A stretch of DNA of 64,000 nucleotides, from NCBI GenBank assembly GCA_003255065.1, contig QAOA01003799.1, positions 594,797-658,796 on the forward strand, in the 5' to 3' direction. The notes beneath the pieces are model-generated. The model did not search any database, was not told the DNA's origin, and was given only the letters and a program-made list of their open reading frames with translations. The position numbers were made by a program, and so were the translations under genes. Positions within the stretch are counted from its first letter, which is position 1. Each line of letters begins with the position of its first letter. Shown one piece after another: positions 24,416-35,865 of the stretch. This DNA comes from Cercis canadensis (Eukaryota > Streptophyta > Magnoliopsida > Fabales > Fabaceae).

Positions 24416-26059
24416 TCATCTCCGAGAAACTGAAGGATCATATGGTCCTGACCAAATAGCAGCAGCACTATTCCCAGTTGCTACGCCATTGCTGCCACCA
24501 TATTTCACCATTCTCTCTCCTACTTGACCAACAGCCATCTGCTGGGCTCTCCCATAAGCGTCAACAAAGGTGCCAGTGCCACCACTGTCTAAAGGGGTTG
24601 CTGCACCATACAGGTCCGGTGCTGTGTTTATATAGTACCAATGCATCAGAAACAGAATAGAAATATCAGCTGATAATACTAGATCACAGAGAAGCAAGAA
24701 AGTTACCATGTACTCTTTTCTCTGCATTCAAGATCTCGGCTCGTAATAATTCAACTTCTCTCGCCATCCCTATCAGATTCTTCTCTGTTGCTGTCATTTG
24801 CTCCACTAGCTCTATGTTTTTATTCTTTTCATACTCAAATGTGGCACTGTTAGGTTAACAAGGATTAAAGAATTACCAGACAACTATCCAAAGATATAAA
24901 TAATGAAGAGCAACAAACTGCAACAAGGAAAATATACAACACGCTGTTTAGGGATTGCAAATACTGAAATTTTCGGCAGATAATGGCACCCATCAATAAA
25001 TAAATAAAATAAGACTTAAAAAAGCATGATTTGAGCGAGGTTCAAAGACACTTCAACATAAATTTAAAATGATGCAGCAGTCTTTTACACAAATGAATTA
25101 CACGTCAGTTTTGAATCAATTTCATGCCATGACAGGGCAGTCAGCAGTAAATAATAACAATAAGAGACAACAACACAATCATTATGCCATTCAGTATTCC
25201 AACCTTGAAGATAAACATCATATCTTGAATGCAGACAGTCAAAGAAATAGTCAGTAGCAGTTGAGTCCTAAATTTGCCATTAATGAGCTCAAGTGTCAAG
25301 TGGAAAAAGAATTAGCATGTATAATTTTCTTTCAGTACTTTTCTTTTTCAGGGAAAGGGGGCAGGTGTAGATATGCAGCTTTTGATTATTGAACAAGGTG
25401 ACCTTGCATGTCCGTTCTCACAATAATACAAAATTGATTAACATCCTTACGAGTCAGTTCTGATCTACAAGCAGCCATGTAACAAACTTAACAGATTGCA
25501 TGACTCACCGTAACCTCTGGTGTTCTAGCACTGAACTGTCCAGTACAGCCTGCAAATCTGGCAGACTCTTAACATTGCTACGGGCTTTCTGCAGTTCCTG
25601 AGAGGCTTTCTGAATTTGGCCACTCAACTCTTGTCTGGCAGCAGCCAAACTCTGTACCTCAATATGGGCCTGTTGCAGCTCCTTCTTCACACCCTCACCA
25701 GCTCTAATATCTACCTCCATTTTAGCAATCTTATCCAGCAAAACTCTAATCTGGATGTCACTTTCAGTCTGGATACTCCTAATGTGTTTCTTCAGTTTTT
25801 GAACTTCCTGCTGAGCGGCAATAAGCTCCTCTCTCAAGGCAACATGTGTACTTGCCAACCTGTGGTTGTCCCCTGCAAGTCGCTCTATTTCTTCAGCCTG
25901 AACTGCAATTTTATTCTCCAATAGTTGAGGAGGTAGGGGCTCTAGTAGACGATGACCAGAAGCAGAACTTAAATGAGGGAATGGACCATGCCGCATCATC
26001 CCAGGAGCTTGGGCAGAACGCCCCTCAATTGTTGGCAGAATTCTGCCTCTAGCAGCCAT
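24416..26059 (-). CDS. FLX-like coiled-coil protein
   Basis: Three minus-strand coding exons, 26059-25509, 24846-24707 and 24621-24416, join to 298 residues. The protein starts MAARGRILPTIEG, has a basic/proline-rich head, and from about residue 45 (LLENKIAVQAEEIERLA) to 230 forms a long coiled coil typical of the FLOWERING LOCUS C EXPRESSOR (FLX) and FLX-like family, including the family-style segments GDNHRLASTHVALREELIAA and EKNLIGMAREVELLRAEI. The tail is glycine/alanine-rich (DAYGRAQQ, then YGGSNG and WSGPYDPSVSRR). FLX acts with FRIGIDA in the complex that activates FLC in Arabidopsis; FLX-like members have less certain roles, so flowering control is not claimed. Exon joins keep the frame at both junctions. 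Length near 300 residues suits the family. An AG acceptor just upstream of the ATG (about 26117-26119) suggests a 5' UTR intron. Confidence 0.9.
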
Positions 26060-28140
26060 TTCTCAGACTATGAACTTGGAGTTAAGCAAACATTAATACC
26101 CAGTTCTCCTAAGATACCTGCAAGAATGATACCCACCACTCCAATCAAGACAAGGATACAGAGCCATCGTTGTAACAAATTAATATATAAAAGAAAGTCC
26201 CATGTTACTAACTAATTTTCCATAATTAAAATTAATTCACACAACTCTCGAAATTTGGTTTCTTTGGTATATGGCCCAAAGATCCCACCATGCATTACAA
26301 ACTATAAAGAAAGTTAATATTTAAAAGAAAATACATATAGCAAGTAAATGGTCCCATTTTGTATCTCTTATATTGGTAATTCATGAGTAACAACATAAGA
26401 TGGAAAAAAGATTTTGCAAAAGTTCTATTGGGAAAAGGTAAATGGAATATTGTGAATTGCATGTCATTCGCTTCTTTCTAATTACTTTTTCAGAATCAAC
26501 CCCCTTCAAGTTTTCAAGCTCAAAATCTAGCCAAAAAGATCACCAAAAGTTTGGATAAAAGAAAAATTGAGGATGATCAGGTAATATCAATCCAAAAATT
26601 ATCATATTTCAAATTGTGAACATACAGTAAATGGCAATATGGCATCAGTAGGAAAACATTACGGAGGTGTTCTGAACCCATATATTATATGCCCTAGAAT
26701 GTTGAATGCATATATTTGGAATATCATGGGAATATAGAATAGATGTTAATCCTAGATCTTCACATTCATGGGTATTCTGTGCATTTTGAATGCTTTTTAA
26801 CTGTCAAAGCAAAGAGACATCTTGAGTTTTGGAAATCTGATAGCAGGGTATTTCACACACTGCACGAAAATGCTGGTACACCACCATGTACGGATGTGGA
26901 ATCCTACCATCTTTTCTAACATCTATTAAACTTAGTAAACCTTGACTCCAACTTCATGATATTGATATTGTCTCTATACCAAAAAAGAAAAGAAACATGT
27001 ATATTTTGAATTCTAGTCTAAAATATGCCCAAAATTTGTGTAAAAGTAAACATCACAGAAAACATCAGTAAATGCTAAAATATACAAAAAAAAAACCGAA
27101 AACTTGAACATCTAAAAATATTGAATCCAAAATTGATATTATTAAAACCAGTTTCTTATCAAAATTGCATTTATGAGCGTTTGTCATTATGAGCTTGTCT
27201 AAGTTTAACACCACAGTTTTAACAAAGAAACTTCCATAGCAAACACGATATCACTTTAGGATAACTCAGTCTTGATAAGAAAGGAATATAAACTAATTCT
27301 CCGTTTTCAAAACTCTTCATCTTCTTTTGTTTACTGGCTTACTTTGAAACAATCCTAACAATGATGATTGAACCACAAATGTACTACCTTTGGAGGGAGG
27401 AGAACCACCATTGTAACACAGTTCTACTTTTTGGCAGCAAAATATGATTCAGACTCAAAAGTCTGAACGCCTGTACTTACATAATCATCTCTCTCTCCCC
27501 CTAGAGAAAACCTTTGTATTGGCTTTATCATGAAACTCACATTCACCCTTGATCATTAAAATTGAATAAAAAAGGGTAAAGCATCTAATTAAGAGATGGA
27601 GATGGAGAGGAGAAAGCAGAAAGCCTGAGACAGCAGTATCACTTTTTGTTATGCTTAGCTTATTTCAAAATATCCTTTAATCCTATAAAGCTTTCGTCTA
27701 GGGAGCCTTAATTTGAAAAATGAATATTTCAGAATTATATACTGTGGACTGTGGAGCTCAATTTCACTTAAGAATTACCAAAATAATTCCCAATTGCAAA
27801 GCATAGTGACTGAATTTATGTGCCCGGCAAAAAGGATACCAACAATTCACCAAAAAATCAGAGGAGAAGAAACAAAGAAACAAATTAAGAGCGAAAACAG
27901 GAAACTAAGCCACATCAAATGTAAAAGTCATCACTTTCCTAACCAAAGCAACTCAAATCAACAAAGAAAGGAGTCAGAGAGAAATTTAAGCAAATCGCTA
28001 GGGAGAGAGGGGCATACTGGGAATGCTAACTATTTGGAGTACATGGCGTCGCCGATCAATCTCCGGCAAGGAAGGAATTGAGATGAACGGAGGAAGGAGG
28101 AATGGGCAGGGCAGTGAGCAGACCACCCCGGTCCCCAGGT
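26060..28140 (-). other. Probable 5' UTR and leader intron of the FLX-like gene
   Basis: No coding exon found. Read on the minus strand, a pyrimidine-rich tract and AG lie about 60 bases before the FLX-like ATG. A GC-richer block at about 28000-28140 looks like a promoter-proximal leader exon. This suggests a leader intron of nearly 2 kb, but transcript data would be needed. Confidence 0.4.
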
Positions 28141-29659
28141 TACCCGAATAAGCTTGAAGAATTTCGAGTTGCCCCACCAGAACCTTTTTGTTTTTTTCCC
28201 CGCTCTGTCATTTTTCCAATTTTATATATCAACAATTTTCATAAACAGAAAATATTTATTGATGGCTTTTAATTTCATAAACACAAAATATTTAAAATAA
28301 ATATAATAAAATACCCGATAATAAATCAATTTATGAAATTTAAAAATAACTTTTCCATGTTCTTTCTGTCTCACTTTTTTTTTTCACACGCTACCATATC
28401 TTTTTCTAATATCCATCTATTTAACATATGCAATAATAATGAAAAAAAATTATTTAAAATATTTTTTATTTGGTTCTTGAAATTTTGTGTAGAGAAATAT
28501 TTTTAATAAAATCCAATTAGATGATATTATATTGACTTTTCACTTTAAACTTTGTTTGAAATTTTGTAATAATGAACAGTTTTTTAAGTATCGCCAAAAA
28601 AAAAAAGAAAGTTTTTTAAGTATCGCCAAAAAAAAAAAGAATTTATGAATGCTCGCTAATAATATATACAGATTTACGACACTTAAAGCAAATATCAGTA
28701 AAATAAAAAATATATCTAAAATTTATGAATGTTCTAAAACAAAATGTTGAGTGGTGCTATTTTTGCAACAAGCAAGTTTGTTCTTCTTGTGTCACTAGTT
28801 AAAAATAAACAGAAAAGAATATATCACTTTCTCAGGGGAAAAGAGAATAAATCCAAAAAAGAGTGCTCCATTCTTATGGAACAAGCAGAATTAAACTTCA
28901 TCTTCTTTTTAAGCTTTTAGAATCTCATACTGGAAAATTTATGACAATTACCAGTTTTTCGTGAAGAGAAAGCGAAAGCAGTATATCATCAACATGAAGA
29001 AAGATAAAGGCTTCCAAGGAGTTGGGATTGAAGTGCTTTAACTTAAATCACCCATTAACTATTGAGAGGTTACTTCATCCAATTTAGTTCAAAAATATGA
29101 TTAAGAATAGAGATGGTAACCGCATGGCGCCGAAAGTGCTCCTTTGCTCCCCGACTCTGATAAAAAAACTTTCCCTGTTCCTAGTGATGTGGAAAAAAAT
29201 TTCCCCGTCCTCGATCTCCTGTGAGAAGCAGGAATCTGCAAAAAAAATTACTAATATGCCGTTATATATTATCAGTTACACTAGCGGCGCGGGCTCTACT
29301 CTAGGCAACAAGGCATGAGATGTAGTCGAAGTGATTATAGGAACATAAATCATATAAATTTATGTAATCAATGTTCTTAATGATTTTATTTTTTAAACCA
29401 TATAAGTAACACATTAAAATTGTCAATCATAAATTCATAGAAGATTTGAAAAGGCATTAAACAAATGCAAAATGAAATAGTACTATATTGAAAAAATCGG
29501 TGTATGATTTTGATTGGGACTGTTAGCTTCTTCATCTAAGTTTGCATGAATTGACATTGATCCTAGAATTGAAACATTTGTATAATTAGAAAGTATAAGA
29601 ATGCATATTTAGAGTTGGTATGTGTATTTGTAGACATGACATGTTCAAATTTATCACAT
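28141..29659. other. AT-rich spacer
   Basis: No gene recognised. It contains a 31-base tandem repeat (28578-28640). A GC-richer patch at about 29110-29240 resembles in style another at 30680-30800 on the far side of the Helitron relic. Confidence 0.5.
28578..28640. repeat. 31-base tandem duplication
   Basis: Two exact copies (28578-28608 and 28610-28640), each reading agttttttaag, tatcgcc, eleven A and GA, separated by one base. It looks like a small local duplication. Confidence 0.85.
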
Positions 29660-30465
29660 ACATTTTTGATTGATTTTATGAAAGACTTCTTTGTAGACAA
29701 CATTTGTGATGTTTGTTGTGGAACTCCCTTCAGTATTGATGGCCAAAACTTTGAGGCTGCTACGCGTTCAAACCCTTGAAAAAATTACATAAAGTTGTCA
29801 ATGGCTAAAGACGGGTTTTAGTATATATAACCTAACATGCGACAAGGATTGGTCTTGACTCTTATTTATTGACATGACAAAGCAAACTTGCAGGGGGAAA
29901 TTGTCTTCTCTGTAGTTTAAAAGACATAATCTTATCAGAGGATGTTAAAGACATCCGTGAAATGAACACATTTTCTCTTGTGTTACTACCAAAAATAATT
30001 TTTGCCTCTATCACATATCTCCCAAGTTGTGTAATTATTAGTCTCGTTCAATTGTACAATTCATTCCGTTGATCTATGTTCCTTAATAACATGATAGACA
30101 CATCCAACTTTAATACTAATTTGAGTTTCAGGAGGTCATATGGGGTGATACTATTTAAGAATTCGGTTGTATGGATATCATCTAGCTCGTTTTCCCATGA
30201 TTTGCATATACTGTCTGAACTGAAATATACCTTTTCATCATTAGGCATTAAGGAAATCATATAATCATTAATTTTTCTCACCACTTCCAATGTAGGGCTA
30301 AGGATCACTATTCTTAGCAGTAATTTGGATCTTGTGCGTTTGACATAAATCCAGGATAAGTGGAGCTCACAATATCATGAATGGGATCATCACTACATTG
30401 TAGGGAGAGGTCATCTGGTATCTAAATAACAGCTTCACCATCATTCGTATAAATTATTAGTTATT
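29660..30465 (-). pseudogene. Decayed Helitron Pif1-type helicase, C-terminal part
   Basis: Minus-strand frames encode a recognisable but broken C-terminal end of the Helitron Rep/helicase. In order from the right: NDGEAVI and IPDDLSLQC, then IHDIVSSTYPGF, VILSPTLEVVRKINDYMISL, KLKLVLKLDVSIMLLRNIDQ, TRLIITQLGRYVIEAKII, FISRMSLTSSDK, LQRRQFPLQVCF with MSINKSQDQSLS, and STTNITNVVYKEVF. Pif1-like helicases of plant Helitrons share these segments in this order. Several in-frame stops and small shifts (for example just after IDQRNELYN and before VILSPTLE) show it cannot make protein. The N-terminal Rep part and Helitron ends were not found, so this is a relic fragment. Confidence 0.85.
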
Positions 30466-31281
30466 AGTTACATATATAAAATTATTTTAGTAACTTACCC
30501 CCATATAAATTACTTACATCCTATATAAGTGTCATAAAAAAAAGTTTTTTTTTAATAAATTACATATATAAAATTATTATCCTCCCCCTATAAATTCTAC
30601 CCTGTATATAAGTGCCAAAAAATGGTATTTTAATATTTAGGGGATTTCTGCAGGGTAGAGAATGTGATCTTGATTCCAAAACTCAAATGAGGAAAAATTT
30701 CTCCCCGGCCATGCCCCGTGGGAGAAATTTCCCTCGTCCTTGGCCAAACTTAAAGAATTTCTCGCAAATCTTAGTTGGAATGGGGCATTTTGCCATTCCT
30801 AATTAAGTGGCATATATTCCAGTTATGTCATGTATGAGTTGGATGAAACTAGTGAATCAAACAAGAGAAATTGGACCACAAATCTCTGTTGGGCATCTTG
30901 GTGAGGCAATACTGACAAATGTAAGTAAGTTCTCACTAAGCCTATAAATTGCCTATCATACAACAAAATGATTTGGTAAGTGGTGCCACTAGCAAATAAT
31001 AGCTTAAAAAGCAGTGAAGTAATGTCTGTATTACCAAAATCCACACCCATGAGCTGGCTCAACAAGAATCAGTAATTAAAATAAAAATTTAAGAAGCTAA
31101 ATCAGAAACACTATAGTCAACAAGAAACAGCCTTTCATATCCCACTATGGTAAGTGGAGATCAAATGGGTCGGTGTTGCATTGGCACTTGTCCAAAATTC
31201 AGCAATATGCTACAAGTGCCAACCACAAGATTGTGTCCATCACAATCCAACAAATGCCACGTCAAAATCCCCACTTTCTTC
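30466..31281. other. Spacer and promoter side of glycine-rich gene
   Basis: The phrase attacatatataaaattatt occurs in two imperfect copies (about 30470 and 30560). GC-richer patch at 30680-30800. No gene recognised. Confidence 0.5.
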
Positions 31282-31288
31282 TATAAAA
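31282..31288 (+). promoter_or_regulatory. Probable TATA box of glycine-rich protein gene
   Basis: TATAAAA, 181 bases before the start codon at 31469; implies a leader of about 150 bases. Confidence 0.5.
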
Positions 31289-31468
31289 GAATAAATAATT
31301 CAGCAGCTCACACTAGAGTCTACTAATTTTATACTAACAACTAGAGCACAGCAACTATATAAGTAGTGCAAAACCCTTTCAGCGTCACTTCAGAGTACCC
31401 AGTGTGTTTTGAAACATCAACTGCATTGAACTTCTTGTTTGCTACTGCAGACTACGTTAGAAAACAAA

Positions 31469-31924
31469 ATGAGGGCACCCTGGTCTTCGTCTCTGCTTGC
31501 TGTGCTTCTTCTTATGTCAGCTATTGTATCACAAAGCAGAGTGGCGAGGAAGGACTTGGGTCTGGATCTTGGTGGGTTGGGGATTGGAGTTGGAGCGGGT
31601 TTAGGCTTGGGCTTAGGAGGTGGAAGTGGTTCTGGAGCTGGAGCTGGAGCCGGGTCAGGTTCTGGTTCTGGTTCTAGTTCTAGTTCTGCATCGAGTTCAG
31701 CCTCTTCATCTTCGAGTTCTGGGTCCGGATCCGGAGCAGGTTCTGAGGCAGGTTCATATGCGGGGTCGTATGCAAGCTCTCGGGCTGGGTCAGGGTCAGG
31801 CAGGAGTCAAGGACGCGGAGGTGGCCGTGGTGGTGGTGGTGGTGGAGGCGGCGGCGGTGGAGGTTATGGTGGAGGACGTGGCTCAGGCTATGGCGAGGGT
31901 TACGGTGAAGGGGGTGGTGATTAA
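31469..31924 (+). CDS. Secreted glycine/serine-rich protein
   Basis: Single exon, 151 residues. The start MRAPWSSSLLAVLLLMSAIV is a clear signal peptide, with cleavage likely after the SQS that follows. The mature part is low complexity: LGLDLGGLGIGVGAGLGLGL, then GSGSGAGAGAG repeats, a serine/alanine block (about residues 70-90), GSYAGSYASS, and a C-terminal poly-glycine tract with GYGEGYGEGGGD at the end. This layout fits plant glycine-rich proteins of the cell wall or apoplast. No RNA-binding, CCCH or CHRK domain is present. The function is unknown; low-complexity proteins cannot be assigned further by sequence. A TATA box upstream and the intact frame support a real gene. Confidence 0.8.
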   Translation: MRAPWSSSLLAVLLLMSAIVSQSRVARKDLGLDLGGLGIGVGAGLGLGLGGGSGSGAGAGAGSGSGSGSSSSSASSSASSSSSSGSGSGAGSEAGSYAGSYASSRAGSGSGRSQGRGGGRGGGGGGGGGGGGYGGGRGSGYGEGYGEGGGD

Positions 31925-33104
31925 GAAAATGCAGCCGTATGACTATTTGAAATAAGAGAAAATCTTACCATTTTGTGTTATAAATAATAAGTAGATGGTC
32001 TGTCTGTATGTATCAATGAAATAAATAAGTAGATGGTTAACTTCATCGTATGTGCTTTATTTGTTCAACAAGAGTCCTTTGTACTTGTTTCAAGTTTGAA
32101 CCTTATTAATCTACATATCTGCTCCTTTGTCTCTCAAGTCACAGTGTAATATCATAAAACCAACTCTTATTTGTAATATTCAAGAGCTTAATTTATTTAT
32201 TCCAACGACGATGGCACTGTTCTATGTTGGTTAAATTCAGATAAACATCATTCATAATCGAATGCATTGTTCTACGTTGGTGATAGCAATTATCGCTGAA
32301 CTAGTAAGTTTGGTTCTGCATGAACTTCAATTACACCGTGCATTAACATTATCTCAGATAATCCATATTCCGAAGTTTTTTATGCTTTGAAGATTCACTA
32401 CTTTTCTATTAATTAGACGTTAGAATCTCCTCTACTCAAAATCCAACAAAAGCCACCTCAATTAGGTATTAGTTGTATGCTCTGATCTGATCTAGCTAGT
32501 TATGTCTCAAGTTTCAGGTACAGTCTATGTCTTTTCCTTTTGTTCTACTTCTACCCTGTAGCTTAAGCCATATGAATATTCAGATTCCTCAGTTGGTCAC
32601 GTCATGTATATATATACATGGTAAACGATAAATACATGAGTAAAAAAAGGCTTTATCTGAAACACAGTCACAACACCAAAGGCTTGCTTCTTCTTAGCCA
32701 TGAATGTTTGATTCCACTGAAATCTTATATGTACCTAGAAAGATAATATTTCTTTTCCACTTTCTTGTTGTGCTGCATATATATATAGTGGAATGTACTG
32801 ATTAAACACACAGCATAAGTTTGTTATGGTTTTTTAGGTTGTACCCCAAAATGGCAGCTAGTATATACTGGTCTAGTTCGTTTATCGTAAGAGGTAAAAC
32901 CTTCAATTAAATAAGATCAAAAGTAAAGTTAATGAACTGGTTTGTCCCAAATTTTTTCAATGATTAAATAACATCTGAACATCCTTCAAATAAAGGGGAG
33001 AAGGTATGGTAAGAATTCCCTCGAAATATTGAAATTAAAGTATAAGCTGAAAGTTTTAGTTCTACAAATCTTTTGGAAATTTCACCAAGGAATTAAGGGT
33101 AACA
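31925..33104. other. Spacer after glycine-rich gene
   Basis: Begins with the 3' UTR of the glycine-rich gene (several AATAAA-like words near 31980-32030). No other gene recognised. Confidence 0.5.
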
Positions 33105-33536
33105 ATGATTTGGGAGAAGAATGAAATTTTCAGCCTCAAGGCTCCAAACCTTTTNACTGTCACAGCCTCCAGAAAGCTTCCCTTTTATGCCCAACAGTGC
33201 ACTTTACATATACTTCACTGCTTTTCTTCTTTTGCGGACACTGGCCCCAATCATGGCCTCCCTTCTCTACGAACCCACGAGAGCTTTAGCAATTCCAATG
33301 AAAAAGAACCTGTTTCTTCAACTTCTCTTCCAGATGTATTTTTGGTGGAGAATATTTTCTTGAGCTTGAGGCAAGGTAATCTCAATTCATTGCGCAATTA
33401 CCTTTTCCGTTCAAACCCATTAGTTGTAGTTGAAGTTCTTCATCGTTGCCGAGAAAATATGGTTTTGGGTCAGAAATTTATTGATGTAATTTCAGTAAAT
33501 TGTCCAAATTTTAAGCAATCTTCACACAGGTGGTGA
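33105..33536 (+). pseudogene. Truncated PPR gene, N-terminal part only
   Basis: One open frame reads as the N-terminal region of a mitochondrial P-class pentatricopeptide repeat protein. It contains EKEPVSSTSLPDVFLVENIF, LRQGNLNSLRNYLFRSNPLV and VLHRCRENMVLGQKFIDVI, resembling Arabidopsis At5g01110-type proteins. The match stops abruptly at about 33530 (QSSH) where the GC-motif repeat begins, well before the tandem PPR motifs that such proteins of several hundred residues carry. An N lies at 33155. The sequence after the repeats does not resume the gene, so I call it a truncated fragment. PPR proteins normally bind organellar RNA; this piece lacks the RNA-binding repeats. The exact At-number assignment is from memory and approximate. 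Confidence 0.7.
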
Positions 33537-33539
33537 AGG

Positions 33540-34010
33540 GGACAAAGGGGAGACATGCCGTGGGGCTCACGGCGCGTTCAGTGAGAAGGTGCCATAGGGC
33601 CCCCGGCGTGTCCGGTGGGTCCTATCCTACCAACTTTGTTTTTTTTTTAAAAAAAAATTTGAATTTTTTCAGAATGCATTATTTCGGTAATTTAGTTTGT
33701 TACTACCTTATTTTGGTAATAATCTTTCTACACTACATTAATTTTGTCAAAAAGCCGCAGACTGGGGACTTGACGAAGTCTGATAGCAGTTGATGGAGGT
33801 GCGGACACGCCGTGGGAGTCCCGACGTGTTCCTTTGGGACGTGCCGCCAAACCCACTGAGTGTTTAGTGGGCCCCACGTAGTTTAGAAATGTTTTTTTTT
33901 CAATTTTAAAAAAGTGCATTATTACGATATATATGTTTTAAAGTACACTATTTTGGTAAAAAACTTTCCCAAGTACATTATTTTAGTCAAAGTGCCGTTG
34001 GATCCTACTA
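33540..34010. repeat. Two tandem copies of a GC-motif/AT-tail repeat
   Basis: Each unit has a GC-rich head of the form ACACGCCGTGGG..CCCGACGTGTTC and a tail with words like gcattatttcggtaa and acattattttagtcaaa. The units are at about 33540-33760 and 33795-34010; both end in variants of GTCAAA.AGCC or GTCAAAGTGCC. That end matches the terminus (GGTCAAAGAGCC) of the TIR element at 17643-18312, so these look like diverged members of the same family. Confidence 0.6.
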
Positions 34011-34266
34011 TACTTGACTATCTACCACATGCTTTGATACTGTTTTACCCACTAGTTGTTCTATATTATAATAAAGGCCTCATATTAAGTATAGCATATC
34101 CAACGGAGTGCAACAGTTAGATTCTGCAAATTTCAATTTCAGTCAAGCTAACAAAGAAAACGCATAATTTTGAAAGGCAGCGTCTTGGCCATTTCAGTTG
34201 TTAACTTTTCAACACATGCATATTTCCAAATTATCAAGTTTGGCATGCATTTCTTATATGGGTTTG

Positions 34267-34942
34267 TGTTGAGTGGGTCGGTCACTCACTAGTGGGCCCA
34301 CAAGACATTAAAATAAGAAAAGCAAATAAAAGAACGGGTGAGTGAAATAGAACCCGTGAGTGAGAAAAAAAAAAAAACCCAAGAGAGAGAAGAAAGAAAC
34401 AGAGCAGCGACGACGTGAAGGGGAAGAAGGAATCGCCATTTCAGCTAGAGATTTGGAGGAGCAAATGTCTTCCGTTGGAGCTGAAACTTCAGTATGTTGT
34501 TCCTGGCTGTATGAGCTACACTATGGTGTAAGAAATTTGTAGTATTTCCTCCTTGTTGTTGCTAGAGCTATTATACCTCTTTGTGGGTTTTTATTGTTGT
34601 AATCCACCATTATTGGTGAGTATTTTGTTGTTGTTGATCCCTAGTTTGCTAGGAGAACTGAATATTGCTGTACCCATTATTGGAGAATAGTGGAGATATT
34701 TTGCTGGACTTGGTCCCGTGGTTTTTCCCTCTTATTGGGGGTTTTTCACGTTAAAAATCTTGGTGTCTGCTGGTTTATATTTTTCCTCTGATGTGTTGAT
34801 CATTGTTAGTGCTGTTATTTGTTGACTGAAAATTATTTGGAGCCAAGTCTATATTATTTTACACTGTGGTGGTGAAAAAGAACTGTTTTATTGCTTCCGT
34901 TGTATAAACACACTGTGTGTAGGTAATCTCTTTTTCCCAACA
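34267..34942 (+). repeat. 5' LTR of copia element
   Basis: Begins TGTTGAGTGGGTCGG and ends TTTTTCCCAACA; near-identical to the 3' LTR. Confidence 0.95.
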
Positions 34943-34944
34943 AC

Positions 34945-34956
34945 TGGTATCAGAGC
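34945..34956 (+). other. Primer binding site
   Basis: TGGTATCAGAGC, the standard copia site for initiator methionine tRNA, two bases after the 5' LTR. Confidence 0.9.
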
Positions 34957-34993
34957 TGTTTGGTGTGGTATCTGTGTTGAGCTGAAAAAAAAA

Positions 34994-35865
34994 ATGGAAA
35001 CCAACACAAGTAAAATGATCAGCTTGAATGGCTCCAATTATATTATTTGGAGAGGAAAAATGGAGGATTTGCTCTATGTAAAGAAATTTCATGAACTTGT
35101 GTTTGCTACTGAAAAACCTGAAAACATAACAGATGATGAGTGGAACTTGCTACATAGACAAGTGTGTGGCTATATTAGACAGTGGGTTGATGATAATGTC
35201 TGGAATCATATAGCAGGAGAGATTCATGCTAGAACTCTGTGGAGCCGGCTTAAACAATTGTATGCTAAAAAGACTGGAAATAGTAGAATGTATTTGATCA
35301 AGCAGCTGTTATCCTTGAAATATCAATAAGGGTCTCCAGTTGCAGATCATATGAATAATTTCCAAGGAGTTATGAACCAACTTGCTAATATGGGAGTAAA
35401 GTTTGAAGATGATATTCAGGATTGTTTCTCCTAGGCTCATTGCCAGATTCATGGGAAACTTTCAGGACCTCCTTATGCAATTCTGTTCCCGATGGTATAA
35501 TGCCCTTAGAGCTGGCCAAGAGTAGCATCCTGAATGAAGAGATGAGAAGAAAATCAGTATGGTCCTCATCACAGTCAGAAGCATTGGTTAGTGAATCAAG
35601 GGAGAGAAACCAAACTAGAGACTCTCATAAAGGTGAGAGACGCAGCAAGTCTAGGGGGAAGTTAAAGTCCCGAAAGAACATCAAGTGTTTCCATTGCAAC
35701 AAAATGGGTCATATGAAAAAGGAATGCAGACTGCTAAAGCGTGAGAAATCGAGGGAAAGAGGTGAAGATAAGAAAGAAGAAAACGATACAGCTGCAGTTG
35801 CATTTGATGGTGATGTAGTTGTTGCTGGAACATGGGATAACCTTACATGTCAGGACACCAGTTAG
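34994..35865 (+). pseudogene. Copia gag region, broken
   Basis: Opens [19 protein letters not shown] with the family's [12 protein letters not shown] segment. An in-frame stop follows KYQ (35327-35329), and a small shift is needed near 35410-35425 before LFLLGSLPDSWETF. The zinc knuckle CFHCNKMGHMKKEC (CX2CX4HX4C) is intact. The frame ends in a stop at 35863-35865 just before the protease. In a working copia element gag is the capsid/nucleocapsid part of one polyprotein; here the breaks prevent that. Confidence 0.9.

Noticed and set aside
27713..28081. Open frame of 122 codons upstream of the FLX-like gene
   Set aside because: Antisense to the presumed leader of FLX-like, composition of AT-rich noncoding DNA, no recognisable motif.
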